The translations under genes were made by a program, and so were the position numbers. 64,000 nucleotides of DNA. Origin: Selaginella moellendorffii (lineage: Eukaryota; Streptophyta; Lycopodiopsida; Selaginellales; Selaginellaceae). The notes below the pieces were generated by a model. It was not told the DNA's origin, ran no database searches, and worked only from the letters and a program-made list of their open reading frames with translations. Position 1 is the first letter of the stretch. Every line of letters begins with the position of its first letter. Below, piece after piece: positions 21,024 through 32,225 of this stretch. The stretch is taken from positions 77,158 to 141,157 of the forward strand of contig NW_003314423.1 in NCBI RefSeq assembly GCF_000143415.4, in the 5' to 3' direction.

Positions 21024-21321
21024 ATGCGGGCGCGGGGGGTTGAGGTGGGAATATGCCGCCGGCCGGCACGGCCTCAAAAACACCGCTTGACGCGAGCAGA
21101 GCAAGAAAATGGTGAGGATCCTCTCCGCGATTCCTTGGCGCATCCATGGGGTAGGCGGAGGCGGCGGCGGCGGCTCGGTGGCGACGCTGTATCCTCCCAA
21201 TGGCGGCTGCGCGGAGGTACGCGGTGGGGTTTTGTCACTGCCGGCAGCATGAAGAGAGCAAGAGATCATCGCGCAAGGGTTTGATGGTAGAATCAGCGGC
21301 AAGGGGGTACTGCATTGTCCA

Positions 21322-23481
21322 ATGTCATCGTCTTCGCCGCCAACGGCACTGGCATTGCCGTGGTTTGATCAGCGTAGCGGCGGCACGATCGCGGATTTCC
21401 TCAGGAACAACAAGCCGCCGGAAGAGGTGCTGCTCAATTTCCTGGTCAACCCCTCGCCCGCGCCGAGGCCGTTGACTCCGTTGACCGGCGGCGGCGGCGG
21501 CGGCGGCGAGTACGAGAGTCTGGCGATGGCGCGGCCCTGCGAGACGAGCCACGGCCCCGACTTTAGCGGCCTCTTGTTCGAGGGGAGCAGCATCAAGTCC
21601 GAGGATGACGCCGCCGCTGACGATGGCTTGAATGGAGAGCTCATCGCCTTTGATCAGATCGACGCAGATATGGCCAGGGACTCCTTCTCGCTCTTTGGTG
21701 GCGCCGCCGCCGTGGACGACAGTAGCAACGGGAACTCCCACGACGGGATCGAGCTGGAGGTTTGCTCGCCATCCAGGAGTGTTGGAGCTGCCGCCGCCGC
21801 CAGCGCGCTGCTCAACTTCCCGCTCAACAACTTCCTGGCGCAGCATGGGAGCTCGTTCCTGGCCGCCGCGGCCGCCGCGGCCGCCGCCGGTGTTGCTCCC
21901 GATGGCTCGGAGCTCGTTGGTTTTGAGGCGGCTCCGGCCGAGATCCACGCACAGTCGTGTAGCAATCTCGTGGGGGACTGGAGCTTGCCACCCGACACCA
22001 TTCTTCTTCCTTCTTCGCACGGCGGCAGCCATGGCAGTGAGTCCAACAATGCTGGTAGCAGCAGCGGGACAAACAACATGGTTCATCAGTATAATCTCCA
22101 GTGCGGTTCTTGCCAGATCCTACACTGTATTATCCACTCAAATGGTACGTAACTTTCTTCTCTTCCTCCTTCTCTCGGTCTCTTTGTTCTTGTTTCTTTC
22201 TCTTTGTTTTTCTCTCGTCTGACTCGTTGATTACTATACACACTGCATGAGCTCCACCATGACTTGTACTAGATCAGTGCAGGAGTCCAAGACACCAAGC
22301 TTGAGATCCACGGATGCGACGGGCAGAGCTACAACGCCGTGCTGCACACTCGGTTTTGTGTGGACGATGGATTTCCCACCACCTTGGAGCAGCAGATTGT
22401 TGAGTAAGCCAAGCTCCCTGTGAAAGGTTTCTCTTTGTTGTCATCTTTGATGCTTTTCTCATTATGAGTTGATTAGCTCCGTGCTTGTTTGTTCTTTGCA
22501 GGTTTCCAGTGGGTAACGCGGAGTATGTGAAGCAATTTCTACTCCAGTACAGCCTCTTGCGAAGGAAGGAAGGCTTCGTACTGCGGCACGATTCCACGGG
22601 GAGCTTTGACACGGGCGGAGCGTCCGGTTTTGGAATCGGGCCCGACTGTTTGAACGAGTCGTCCGCTTCTTTCCCAAAGCAACTTGGCCGCAGTTTGTTC
22701 TCGGACCTTCACTCCGGTGCGTTTTCTTGTTTCCTTGATAGGACAGCATGCGTGTTTCGTTTTGCTTTTTTCTTTTGTAGACATTTCTATTGCTTTCTTG
22801 CTTTTCCGGACACTGGTCCTCTTTTCCTTTTTCCTCTTATATGTTTTTTGCTAAACCAACATGTGCTGAGCTCTGTTCTCCAACAGCCTCCGATACTTTG
22901 AACGCGTTTGGTAAGCAACATCTTCTGGGGCCGAGCAAAGCAAACCGAAGCAGCAGCTTGGACAGCATGGACCCTGGCGACGGTTCCAACTTGCCTGTCA
23001 AGCCTCCAAAGAGCAACGCTGCCGCACAGGTTTCCTTCTGTCGCCCCCCAGCCAAAGGGATGAGTTTCTCACTGTAAGATCACACCGGTGTGTTTGCTTT
23101 TGCTCCTCTCCTCACCGAGTGTTTTTGCACTTTCAGAGGGAAAGAACCGGCAAGCTCAAGATGTCCGATCTAGCGCAGCACTTCCACCTTCCTATAAATG
23201 CCGCCGCCAAGGAGCTGGGAATCTGTCCAACGGTGTTGAAGAAGATTTGTAGGAGGAACGGGATGCGTCGGTGGCCTCATAGAAAGGTAAGAATGTCTCT
23301 CTCTCGCTCTTGTTTTTTAATCTTTCCTCCATAGATTAAGAGTATAGAGCGGATAATCGCCACCTTGGAGCAGACAATAGCAGAAGGGGCTGGGCAAGGT
23401 GACGAAGGAATTCGTATGGAGATAGCGATGCTGCGGAACGAGCGTGCTCAGCTATGCGCGGGTTTGCTCGGGGAGACCTGA
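21322..23481 (+). CDS. RWP-RK domain transcription factor, 6 exons
   Basis: Exons 21322-22144, 22283-22403, 22502-22716, 22887-23029, 23137-23286, 23335-23481 join in one frame of 532 residues. N-terminal 270 residues are low-complexity (Gly, Ala, Ser runs). A conserved middle part reads CGSCQILHCIIHSNG then KLEIHGCDGQSYNAVLHTRF. The RWP-RK domain is encoded in exons 5-6: KMSDLAQHFHLPINAAAKEL, then CPTVLKKICRRNGMRRWPHR and KIKSIERII, followed by a leucine-spaced coiled coil. RWP-RK proteins bind DNA and control nitrogen responses (NLP) or egg and embryo fate (RKD). There is no PB1 or GAF-like NLP part, so the gene is nearer the RKD side; the exact class is uncertain. Confidence 0.88.
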
Positions 23482-23922
23482 TCCGCGGACAAGTTTTCTT
23501 TCTTGTCCTCGCGAGCGGTGTATTATACTCAGATCTAGCAGCAGTAGCGCGCGAGAGAGCGAGAGCAAGCTAAACGAAGAGAAGAATTTTTTTTTTTTAA
23601 TCGGCTTCGTTGTGTACATCGTAGGAACTTGTTCGGTTGTGTCTTGAAGCTGTAATTACACTCCGTGTACAAAGTGGTCTCACTTCTTTTCCGATAGAAA
23701 CTCCGGAAAAGAGGAGGAAGAAAAGAGAGTCGTGAAAACTGACCGATCCGACTTATCCTTTCCTCAACGACGTCCAAAGTTTGATATAGACACATTCCCG
23801 AGTGTTCTTTCCTTGGGCTCCTGTTTTCACGCACCACACCCATAAGTAGCGAACGAGACGAACTTGGAAAAAACTCAAGTGAAAGAGAGAGAAGAGTTTT
23901 TTCTTTTCTTACCCGAGGATCT

Positions 23923-24414
23923 TCAGGTGGAAACCACCTCGAGCAGCGGTTCCTTTTGCAAACTGTCGCGGCAAATCGGGCAGGAGCTGTGCGAGAAGAA
24001 CCACATGTCGATGCAGTCAGTGTGGAAGCAGTGGCCGCAGCGCGGGAGGTGCCGAATCTCCGAGTCTCCCTTCCCAAACTCGATCAAGCACACGGCGCAG
24101 CACTCGACATTCTCTTCGCCGCTCTTGATCTTCACCAGCTGCTCGTAGCTCACCACCGGCAGCCGCTTCACTAGATCCTTGGAGAGTCCCAGCCTGGACT
24201 GGAAGCCACCAGCACCAGCACCAACGAGCCCCTGTCCCTCCTCCTGTACCTGCCTGTGACGCCTGTTGCGAGCCTCGACGCACTTGCACGCGTAGAAGAA
24301 GATGAGCAGCGACAGCAGCATGAATGCGAAGAGGATGGAGCAGACAATCACCACCGTGAGGCGATCGGTTGCCAGGGACGAGGAGAGTGGCGACGAAGAT
24401 CTCGGGTCTTGCAT
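23923..24414 (-). CDS. ATL-like RING-H2 E3 ubiquitin ligase, gene 8
   Basis: 163 residues, no intron, the most canonical member. Membrane span at about 20-43 followed by a CKCVEARNRRHR basic stretch, GLD-like motif GLSKDLVKRLPVVSYEQLV at 76-94, RING-H2 at 106-148 (ECCAVCLIEF, HLPRCGHCFHTDCIDMWFFSHSSCPICR). By family a membrane-bound E3 ligase, often stress- or elicitor-induced. It is convergent with the RWP-RK gene, 440 bp from its stop, with no other gene between. Confidence 0.88.
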   Translation of the reverse strand: MQDPRSSSPLSSSLATDRLTVVIVCSILFAFMLLSLLIFFYACKCVEARNRRHRQVQEEGQGLVGAGAGGFQSRLGLSKDLVKRLPVVSYEQLVKIKSGEENVECCAVCLIEFGKGDSEIRHLPRCGHCFHTDCIDMWFFSHSSCPICRDSLQKEPLLEVVST

Positions 24415-24797
24415 TCTTCCCTTTCGCCAAGCTTGTCAGTCCCGCGTCGAGGAGAGAATTGGGGCTCCAGGTCATTAGGAGCGCAAGCTGACTTAGTGTT
24501 GAGCTGACACCGGAGGAGTTAAACAGTAGCATTAGTCGGTCATCGCTGCAGAAAGCCACACACTGAGGAATCTGCCCCCTCAAACCAAACCAAAGTGTAG
24601 CGTCTGGCTGGATAGCTTTTACGTCGTCTCGATCCTAGCAATCAGAATCCCGTCATGAGATCACACCAGCGAAAAGAAAAGAAGGAAAATGGAACGTACC
24701 TCATACGTCGATCGAGGGGAATAAGCCACCGACGTCAGCACGCTTGCAATTTGCTCGGCATCTTCTCGAGGAGAGGGGGCCCTTCCCTCCTTGTCTC

Positions 24798-27700
24798 TCA
24801 GTCGGAATCACTTACTTCTAAATCGATGCAGACCCTCTTCGGCGAACGCAAACAGGCGGCTTGTAGTACTGACTTGTCAAGCTTTCTTTTTTGCGCGAAC
24901 GTCGGCAGCGTGGTTCTAGCCGTTCTCGTAGAATCTCTCTCCTCCTCGGCGGCAGCTGATGGTAAAATCGAGTCTATAGGAACTACTTTACCATCGATTT
25001 GGCACGTAAAAACGAATGAAACCTGGTCCACATCCACTTTCAGTCAAATTCTTAAGGAGACACTGCGCACTCACCTCTTCACCAGCAGCCCATTGCAAGA
25101 TGACATCAGGGACTGTTGATGGATGCGAATGGTGAGCCCAGCGTATCAGGTCCTCTTCGGCAGGCTCACCTATCTGGCGACAGGAAAAAGAAAAAAACTT
25201 TTATCTATGCATTGACCATCGAGTAGACCTCCAGACCTGTTTCTCCCAATGCCTTTGCCTCTCCAGACAGCCGGCAGTCCCAGCGAAAGCGCCTATATCA
25301 CCTAGTTGATTAGCTAGTTCATTTGGAACATTTTCAACATCGCAACGTTCACAATCAAGCGTGTCATGTGTATCAGAACTGGATAAAAAACGATTTAATG
25401 AGCCGCAAGGAATTCATAATCCATTGCAATCACCTTATGTCGCGAAGGGTGAACAGATCCCTCAAATCTTCTGTGGATAGCGCGTTGACCTGGAACAGGA
25501 CTACAACTCTCTTCAAAAATTTAATCAGCTTTCGAACCTCAGCTTTGGAGTCGCCACTGATCACCTTTTGAAGTCCTTCCTTCGATATTTGACGCTGATA
25601 AACCTGCTTGCGACAAGCGTGTTAGAAAAAGTAGCGCTTTCACAACTACACCTTTATGCTACCTTCTCTTCGATTGTACCAGTTGCTAAAAATCGATAGA
25701 TGTACACACGCTTCTTTTGGCCATCTCTCCAAACACGCGCTGCTGCCTGCATCCTAGTTAAAGCAATGATATTCAGAACGTTTCTGTTACCTGTTTGTCA
25801 TTTGCCGGATTCCAATCAGGATCAAATAGAACCAGCCGGTTGCCGCCAATCAAGTTTAATCCACATCCACCGGCCTTGCTACTCAGCAGGAAAGCGAATT
25901 CGTTCTGTTCACCGACAGTTTAACGTTGGATAAACGAAATGCATTAAAGTCATAATAACCTGTGACGGATCATTAAACTTTTGCACCAGCTTTTGCCTTT
26001 TCCCAATCGACGTACTTCCATCAAGCCTTACATAGGGATAGTTCCGTTCTCGACAGAGTTGAGCAAAGAGATCCAAGGTCTGAGAGCAAACATTTATTTA
26101 AATTTAGAGGGAAAAAAGAAATTTTACCTGTGTATAATTCGATACAAGCACGATCCTATCGTTTGTTTTCTTCCGTAGATTCTCCAGTAGACGTGCTAGA
26201 ACAAACATTTTTCCAGACAACTTAACCCAGCTTCCGTCGGAAGGAGTCCCTCTGTCAGGGTACCATGTCATATACCCTGTTAGATGAAAATATGGCTTTT
26301 GATAAGGATCTACCTTCCAGTATGCATCTCCTTCGGAAAAAATTGCATGCAATTCTCAAAGCCAGCGGCTTCTGATCCGCCCGCACGAACAGTGTCATAT
26401 ATCAGCTGCAGGCAAGAGTTTGAAACAATGACTCGCTGCGAATCGATCTACCTTTGGATGGCTGCAAAGCTTTTTCAAAGCCGTAATTGATGCAAGGACA
26501 CGAGCACGTTTTGCTTTGTCTTGCAATGCCAGACGGACCTGCACAACATGGAGTTCAGAAAGAAGCTAAATGCTCAGAAGTTTGCATACATTCTTTGAGT
26601 GTATAAAGTGTGTATACAGCTCTCGTTGCAGGTTCGTCAGCTTGCAGCAAACTACCTCCACGATCTACAAATTTAGATAAAGTTAGCGATAAAGTACCAA
26701 AGCTTTATTCACCTTGGGAGGAAGATGGTTGGACAAAAGTGCATTCGTACGCCGAAGTATGAACTATAAGACAACCAATTTCAGTTCAGTATCAAAATTG
26801 AACTCTCAGCTGGATACTTGATTGACTTTCTCGCTTAGCTCTGCAGAGCGCTCCAATCCTAGTTTTCTTGCCTCTTCTGTAGCCTCAGGCTCACGACCGC
26901 GAAGAATAGGATTCTAGACCGATACAAACACTCAAAATACCAAAGGAAAAACTGCCGCTGTTTACCTGATAATACCGGCGAAATGCAGCCACGTCGCCTA
27001 GAATGCCAGGATTCGTAAAATTCACCATAGCGTAAAACTCTTCTAGATCATTCTGCAAGAGAAAAATGATGTACTGCAAGTAATTATATTGAAACGCGGA
27101 CCTGCATTGGAGTGCCAGAAAGTAGAACTCTCCTATGGCACTGAAGACTGGCAAGTGCCTAAATTACCAACCCCTTAGAAAAACCAAAACGACATATGTA
27201 AAAAGCTCACTTGATTTGTTAGAGTGTGGTCGTTCTTCAGCCTGTGTGCTTCGTCACAAATAAGAAGATCACAAGCACCTTCTTTCTGAAACTTGCCCGC
27301 ATGCAATCGAAAAGTTTCGTATGAAATTATAAGAATCTACAGAAACTCCTGCCCATGATTAGAAAATTTACGTTTGAAAAAAATTTGAAATACCTGAAAT
27401 GCATTCCTGGGTGAAAGAAAACTGGCCACGTCTTGAAGAACTTCAGCACGTGATGCCTCGCAAATTGCAATGACGCTAGCACGCCCACCAAGCCACTTCT
27501 TGATCTCAGATTCCCAGTTACTTACCAGACTGGTGGGAGTGACAATGATAATCCGCTTAGCTATTGGCGATCCTTGGAAACCTTGTCTCAATAATGTCCA
27601 AAGAAGCGTTATAGACTGCAACGTTTTCCCAAGCCTGGAAATAAATCGTTAAAGAGGAAGGCGTCCAACAACTGAACTGGACGTTGTACCCCATGTCATC

Positions 27701-28395
27701 AGCGAGAATGCATCCAGACCAAGCCGCATCGCCAGCTTTTGAGAACTCGCGAAGGCCAGTTACACACTCAAACATGAACTGGACGCCTTCCCTGCATATA
27801 CATTCCATTGTGAAAGAAAACAGAACCAAGAAAGGGATAAGAAAACAAAACAACAGAGTACCTTTGATGTGGTCGAAGGAACTTCGCGACAATTGGATCG
27901 ACCACTATAGTCGCACCATCCTCGTTTCCATCAGGCTGCCACAGCACCAAAGGCTCGAAGTCATCCGGAAGCTCTATACTCCCTTCACTGGGATCCTCTT
28001 GAATCGGCAGCGTCTCAACATTGGGACTCAAGGGAAGTAGAGGCTGTCTCTTCCAAGGAACAAATTTTTTCCTTGCGGAGAGGCGCCGAAGCAGCTCGTC
28101 ACTGTTGGTCTGCCCGCCAGGACACGGGGACTTGAAAGGCCTCCTGATCACGGCGGCGCCGTCTGTGACAGTGAGAACCTTTGGAATCAATGCCTGTCGC
28201 TTCACAACCAAGTCTCCCCTGAAAAAAAAAATTTAAAAACCAAGATGAGAGTGAAATGTGCTCAAGAAGCCAGAGATTATCTCACCTCAGTAGCGCTGCC
28301 ACATTCTCGGACTTCCTGTTCTCTGGCGTGGCGAGATCTTCTACCCCTTCTTCTTCCTCCTCATCGTCCTCGAGCTGGAAATCTTCATCGTCCAT
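24798..28395 (-). CDS. RAD54: DNA repair/recombination protein RAD54 (SNF2-family ATPase), 21 exons
   Basis: Reading from ATG 28395 leftward, 21 exons join in one frame of 836 residues: 28286-28395, 27862-28218, 27690-27791, 27394-27634, 27211-27336, 27102-27158, 26966-27052, 26818-26913, 26713-26763, 26590-26664, 26452-26538, 26314-26405, 26128-26251, 25960-26079, 25791-25904, 25663-25746, 25538-25603, 25434-25489, 25237-25378, 25075-25173, 24798-25022. Walker A DDMGLGKT lies at about 187-194, the DEAH box at about 298-301 ([12 protein letters not shown]), LLSGTPMQ follows, and the C-terminal helicase motifs include [16 protein letters not shown] and [13 protein letters not shown]. The N-terminus ([23 protein letters not shown]) and tail ([18 protein letters not shown]) match plant RAD54. 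It remodels DNA with RAD51 during homologous recombination in the nucleus. The acceptor at 26251 is needed to keep the frame. Confidence 0.93.
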
Positions 28396-28516
28396 GGCCG
28401 CGCCGCAAACCCTAGCTAGAGAATCGCGCGATCTAGGCGAAGCGAACCTTACGAGTGATCCACGGGCGAGGCGGCGACGCGAAACCCTCCCTCTGCTCAG
28501 GAACCCTAGCTACTAA

Positions 28517-28896
28517 ACTTCCCGCCAGTACAAAAAGATATTCGTCTAGTATAAAATTCAAATGATTAGGGTCTCCCTTGTCCCATTCTTTTGTTATTGT
28601 TTATTGTTGTTCGATCAGTGCGGACAGCAAGATGGGGAGGAGTGATTCGAAGTGATCATAGATCCTACAACTTACAAACGCTTCTTTCTCTTGCGAAGAG
28701 ATGGGCACATTTTATTTTCTTTGGTAGCACGAAGTGTGTGAGCAAGCAATACGTGTCTCACGCCAACAATGTGTGTGGCGATAGGCCGTGCGGGTGATTT
28801 TGATATGGATGCGTATGGTGCGCGTACGAACCGGTGAGATCAGTTAACTCCCTCTGTTCTTGCAAGCTTATCCGATCTTGATCAACTTTGTCAGTG
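28517..28896. other. Intergenic, RAD54 promoter side
   Basis: 380 bp between the RAD54 start (minus strand, transcribed leftward) and the end of ATL gene 9. No gene seen; it should hold RAD54 promoter sequence and the ATL 9 3' end. Confidence 0.5.
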
Positions 28897-29583
28897 TCAT
28901 TGCTTTGTCTCTTCCCGATCCACCTCGCGATCCCGATCGGTGCGAGCTCCAGGATCAACTACAATGACGATTTGAAGCTCGGATTGCTCCGATTGCTCTG
29001 GTGGTGTTGGTGCTGCTGCTGCTGCTGCTGTGTCAGTGGCAGTCGACTGTGATTTGCTCCCGGCGGCGGTGGCGGCAGCGGCGACTAAGCTCGTCCGGCA
29101 AACGGGGCAGAAGAGATGCTTTTGGAGCCACTCGTCGACGCAATCGCAGTGGAAACAATGGGAGCAGTGCGGAAGGAAACGGAGCCTGTCACTGGCAGGA
29201 TCCAGGCGGCTCTGCTGCTGCTGGAAGTCTGTGAGACAAACAGCGCAGAATTCGCCACCCTTGATCCGCCCTGCCACCTCGCCCGCCCCCACAACCGGGA
29301 TCTTCTCCAAGTGCCCCGCCGCCGCCGCTCCTCCTCCTCCGCCGCCGCCGCCGCTCCATTGCGAGCTGCCGCTGGCGGCACTGCTGTCGCCGCCGCCGCC
29401 GCCGCGGTCCAGCGACACATACCTGCAAAAGTAGAAGGCGAGCAATGCGAGCGTGCAGACGATCGCGGCGGCGCCAATCGCGAGCGCCGAGGTGAAATTC
29501 TGGCCAATGTCATAGCCCGAGAGCGTGGGCGCTACGGCAGAGGCGGCGGAGGCAGCGGCGTTGGGAGGTGGCGCGCCAAGCAT
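28897..29583 (-). CDS. ATL-like RING-H2 E3 ubiquitin ligase, gene 9
   Basis: 228 residues from ATG 29583 (MLGAPPPN). The frame is open upstream to ATG 29664, but a TATA box at 29681-29689 places the likely transcript start at or after that ATG, so 29583 is chosen. Membrane span at about 33-55, Gly-rich linker (runs at 61-65 and 78-85), HLEKIPVVGAGEV in place of the GLD motif, RING-H2 at 113-162 with a 23-residue second loop (QQQQSRLDPASD), Ala/Thr-rich tail ending in an acidic-basic stretch. Its promoter side holds a G-box at 29753. Confidence 0.84.
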   Translation of the reverse strand: MLGAPPPNAAASAASAVAPTLSGYDIGQNFTSALAIGAAAIVCTLALLAFYFCRYVSLDRGGGGGDSSAASGSSQWSGGGGGGGGAAAAGHLEKIPVVGAGEVAGRIKGGEFCAVCLTDFQQQQSRLDPASDRLRFLPHCSHCFHCDCVDEWLQKHLFCPVCRTSLVAAAATAAGSKSQSTATDTAAAAAAPTPPEQSEQSELQIVIVVDPGARTDRDREVDREETKQ

Positions 29584-29680
29584 TTCTATCTTCCGGGAGA
29601 TTCCAGCCAAGAACCCTACGAGGAACAAGTTCTCGACCAAAACATTCCGCCCGTTTCTCCGCATTAAAAAGGAAGCCAAC

Positions 29681-29689
29681 CATATATAG
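29681..29689 (-). promoter_or_regulatory. TATA box of ATL gene 9
   Basis: CTATATATG on the minus strand, about 100 bp upstream of ATG 29583 and only 17 bp upstream of the in-frame ATG 29664. It decides the start: 29664 would lie within or before the expected transcription start. Confidence 0.6.
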
Positions 29690-30248
29690 ATCTAGCTGGC
29701 CAAACGTATAGCCAACGGAATATGCACCGCCACATGGAGCAAAGAGAATCCGCCACGTGGCAGCGAGGGTCTACCGTACGGTACGGTGCCGTGATTTTAG
29801 CTCAAAAGAAGAATTCTTTTCCCGGGGAAATCTAATGGGAGGTCCCGTGGGGTCAGAACTTTGTCAACGCTGGAGCCTGGAGCGACCGACACAAATCAAT
29901 GCCAGAGACTTGCATTGTTTGTTTGTATCCTTGTTCCAGTGGATAACGCTAGAGAACTCGCGAGCCAGATCTCCACGTCTCCTTTTTTTTGCCCGTGGAT
30001 GAATGGACGAAGGCTCGAGAGAGATGGAGGTGGAGAAATGGAGGTGGAGAGATGGCGATGGCGCAGCGGCGGAGAGGCTGCCCAGTACAGAGACCACGCG
30101 CAAGGAATTGATTGTTTTGCCAGTCGAAGATTCACGCACCTAGTAGAAGAGTTTGGGCGAATCTTCATGACTTTGCTCCGAGAGCGACGGTTGCTTTGGC
30201 TATGCTTTATCAAGAAAGGGAGAGGGAGAAAAAAACAAAACTTGTCCC
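29690..30248. other. Promoter region of ATL gene 9 and 3' flank of the next gene
   Basis: No gene recognised. A CACGTG G-box lies at about 29753-29760 and a purine-rich GAGATGGAGGTGGA repeat near 30020-30055. Confidence 0.5.
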
Positions 30249-30943
30249 TCAAGGCTTTGCGTGATCTTCTTTGGCTGCTTGAGGAGCATCTGCTTGATCT
30301 GCTTGAGGAGTGTCGGCTTGATAGTGATCGTTCGGAGGATTGTCAGCACGGCTGAGCTCCTCGAGATGGGCTTGGATGTCCACACTGCGAGCTTGATCCG
30401 GAGAACCGTCGCTCTGGTCGTCAACTTTGCTGCTGCGTTTGAGCTCCTCGAGCTGGGCACGTACGTCGGCATTGAGATCGAATGGAATTTTGTTCTGCTT
30501 GAGAGCCTGCATATAAGTGTAGAGCTCGTCCATGGTCAGCTCTTGAGACTTTTGATTCTGCGATAGCTCCGGGTGCGTCGCGAGTACTTGCTGGGTCACA
30601 CTCTTTATCCTGTTCGTGGCTTCTTCACGCTGCCAGAGTCACAATTCAGGAGAAGAAAGAAAGAAAGAACGAGAGACAATCTTATAAACACTCGCTCACC
30701 GCCTGGATCATCACTTGCTCCTTCTTCAAGAGCTCCTCATGGAGCGTACGGAAGACCTTTAACACCATTTGCTCCTGATTCCGCCGAGCTTCCTGCATCT
30801 GGCGATCGAGAAAACCCACCAAAGCGATCACTCCAGGCTCGCTTCCAAGTATCTGGGATTTGGGCTCTCACCTCGCGAAGCACCGGATCTTCTCCCTTGA
30901 ACACTATCGAAATGATTCTTCTCACGCTTGTGACCCACCGCAT
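30249..30943 (-). CDS. Coiled-coil protein of unknown function, 3 exons
   Basis: Exons 30872-30943, 30700-30798 and 30249-30629 (transcribed leftward) join in one frame of 183 residues starting MRWVTSVRRIISIVF, a short basic-hydrophobic start that could be an organelle signal. Residues 25-57 (MQEARRNQEQMVLKVFRTLHEELLKKEQ) and on to about 75 look helical and coiled-coil forming. The tail from about residue 105 is polar and rich in Gln, Asp and Ala, with a QADxxQADQADxPQA repeat. I do not recognise a family. The promoter side, but not exon 1, is repeated at about 54606-54690, next to the second potato-inhibitor gene. Confidence 0.6.
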
Positions 30944-31098
30944 TTTTCTAGCCTCCGTGCCCTAAACCCCTTCTTTGGATCCAAGCTAAATAACAAAAGT
31001 CTGCATTGCTTTAATCATAGCCTATGGTTGATACATCCAGAGCTCCTCCTTGTCTTTAAAACTTGCCATCCGATCTAGATATTAGTAACTTGGGGAGA

Positions 31099-31424
31099 AT
31101 GAGGAAGATAAATGGCTATGTTTCTATCCTCCTTATGCTCATTGTCTATGCTTTGAATGTGAATGGAAGCAAGGGTGATCTTTCCACATTTTTCTCTGAT
31201 TTTCTGATTGAATTCACAAATTCTCTTGTGTAGATAGATGGGATGAACTTCTGAGAGCGGATGCTGAGCAAGCCAAGAGCATAATCCAGCGTGAGGTCGG
31301 AGCTAGTGTTAATGTTATAGTGCTTCCAGAGGATAGTTTTTACACTGGTGATTATCATTGGAATAGAGTGAGGATTTTCAAAGATAAAAACAATAAGGTA
31401 TCCAAAGTTCCAAAGAGAGGATAG
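31099..31424 (+). CDS. Potato inhibitor I family protease inhibitor, copy A (P1 Gly)
   Basis: Two exons, 31099-31174 and 31234-31424, give 88 residues. Residues 1-24 are a signal peptide (basic start, ILLMLIVYALNVNG). The mature part aligns without gaps to barley CI-2: WDELL for the WPEL core, AEQAKSIIQRE helix, VIVLPEDSFYTGDYHWNRVRIF for the reactive loop and RVR strand, and a VPKRG end. These proteins block serine proteases such as subtilisin and chymotrypsin through the loop residue P1. By the CI-2 alignment P1 here is Gly, with Asp at P1', which is unusual. No cysteines, as in CI-2. A paralogue lies at 54813. Confidence 0.85.
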
Positions 31425-32073
31425 AAAAATAACTATGGCCCAAGATAAATTTAATTTTAATATTTACAAAAGTGGCACAGTTATTTTAAATAAACATATA
31501 TTTCCATTCATTTGTAATCTGATCATTGTTCCACAATCCTCCCATTAGTTTCCTAAAAATGTCTTTGTGGTTTATTATTCTTGTATCATTCTCTTTAATT
31601 TCAAGCCGTGGCTGGGATCCAGACGCTGAAAGTCTTGTCCGTCTACAAATTTGGTAACTCTTACTCCGACACTGGCAACTAGGACACTGGATTTCCATAC
31701 TTCAACATCTTCACAATTCCCAGATCCCATTGCAACACTGCCCCTAAGGCAAGGATTTTATCGCAACAATCAACACTCCCAGGGAAGGTTTTGCAATGGA
31801 TTGACTACCTCACACCTCGGCTTCCCTCTCCTGTCCCCATACTTGTGGAGCATCACCATGGCCTCCAACTTCTACCGCGGCGCAAACTTTGCCTATGGAG
31901 GATCCACGGCCGCCTCGGTCTACGAGAACCACAACCCCTTCGATCTAGACGTCCAGGTCTTCAAGTTCTTGTGCCTCCAGCACCTGCCCAACACCACCTC
32001 TGGATCCCATCACCAGCTTATTTTTCGGATGCCCTCTTCGTGATCCAAGCCAGCTCTGCAGACTTCGCCTACA

Positions 32074-32225
32074 TGTGAGGATGTAGTACATCCAAGATCA
32101 CTGTATGGCTGAGACACGTGGTGACACGTGGTGGATCTGGAGAGTCACAGACTCTCACCTGTGTATGTATGGTGATGATGATATTTGAGTGATAGAGTTT
32201 TTCTCTTCTTCCTTAGTTTTCAACA
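32074..32225 (+). repeat. Left LTR of the TRIM element
   Basis: 152 bp, TG...CA ends, a near-identical direct repeat of 32808-32958. Contains tandem ACACGTGGTG boxes. Confidence 0.9.

Noticed and set aside
8732-29583. An operon-like or pathway cluster linking ATL genes with RAD54, RWP-RK and PPR-CBS
   Set aside because: Strands are mixed, products belong to unrelated processes, and plant nuclear genes are not cotranscribed; adjacency is more simply explained by local duplication around resident genes.
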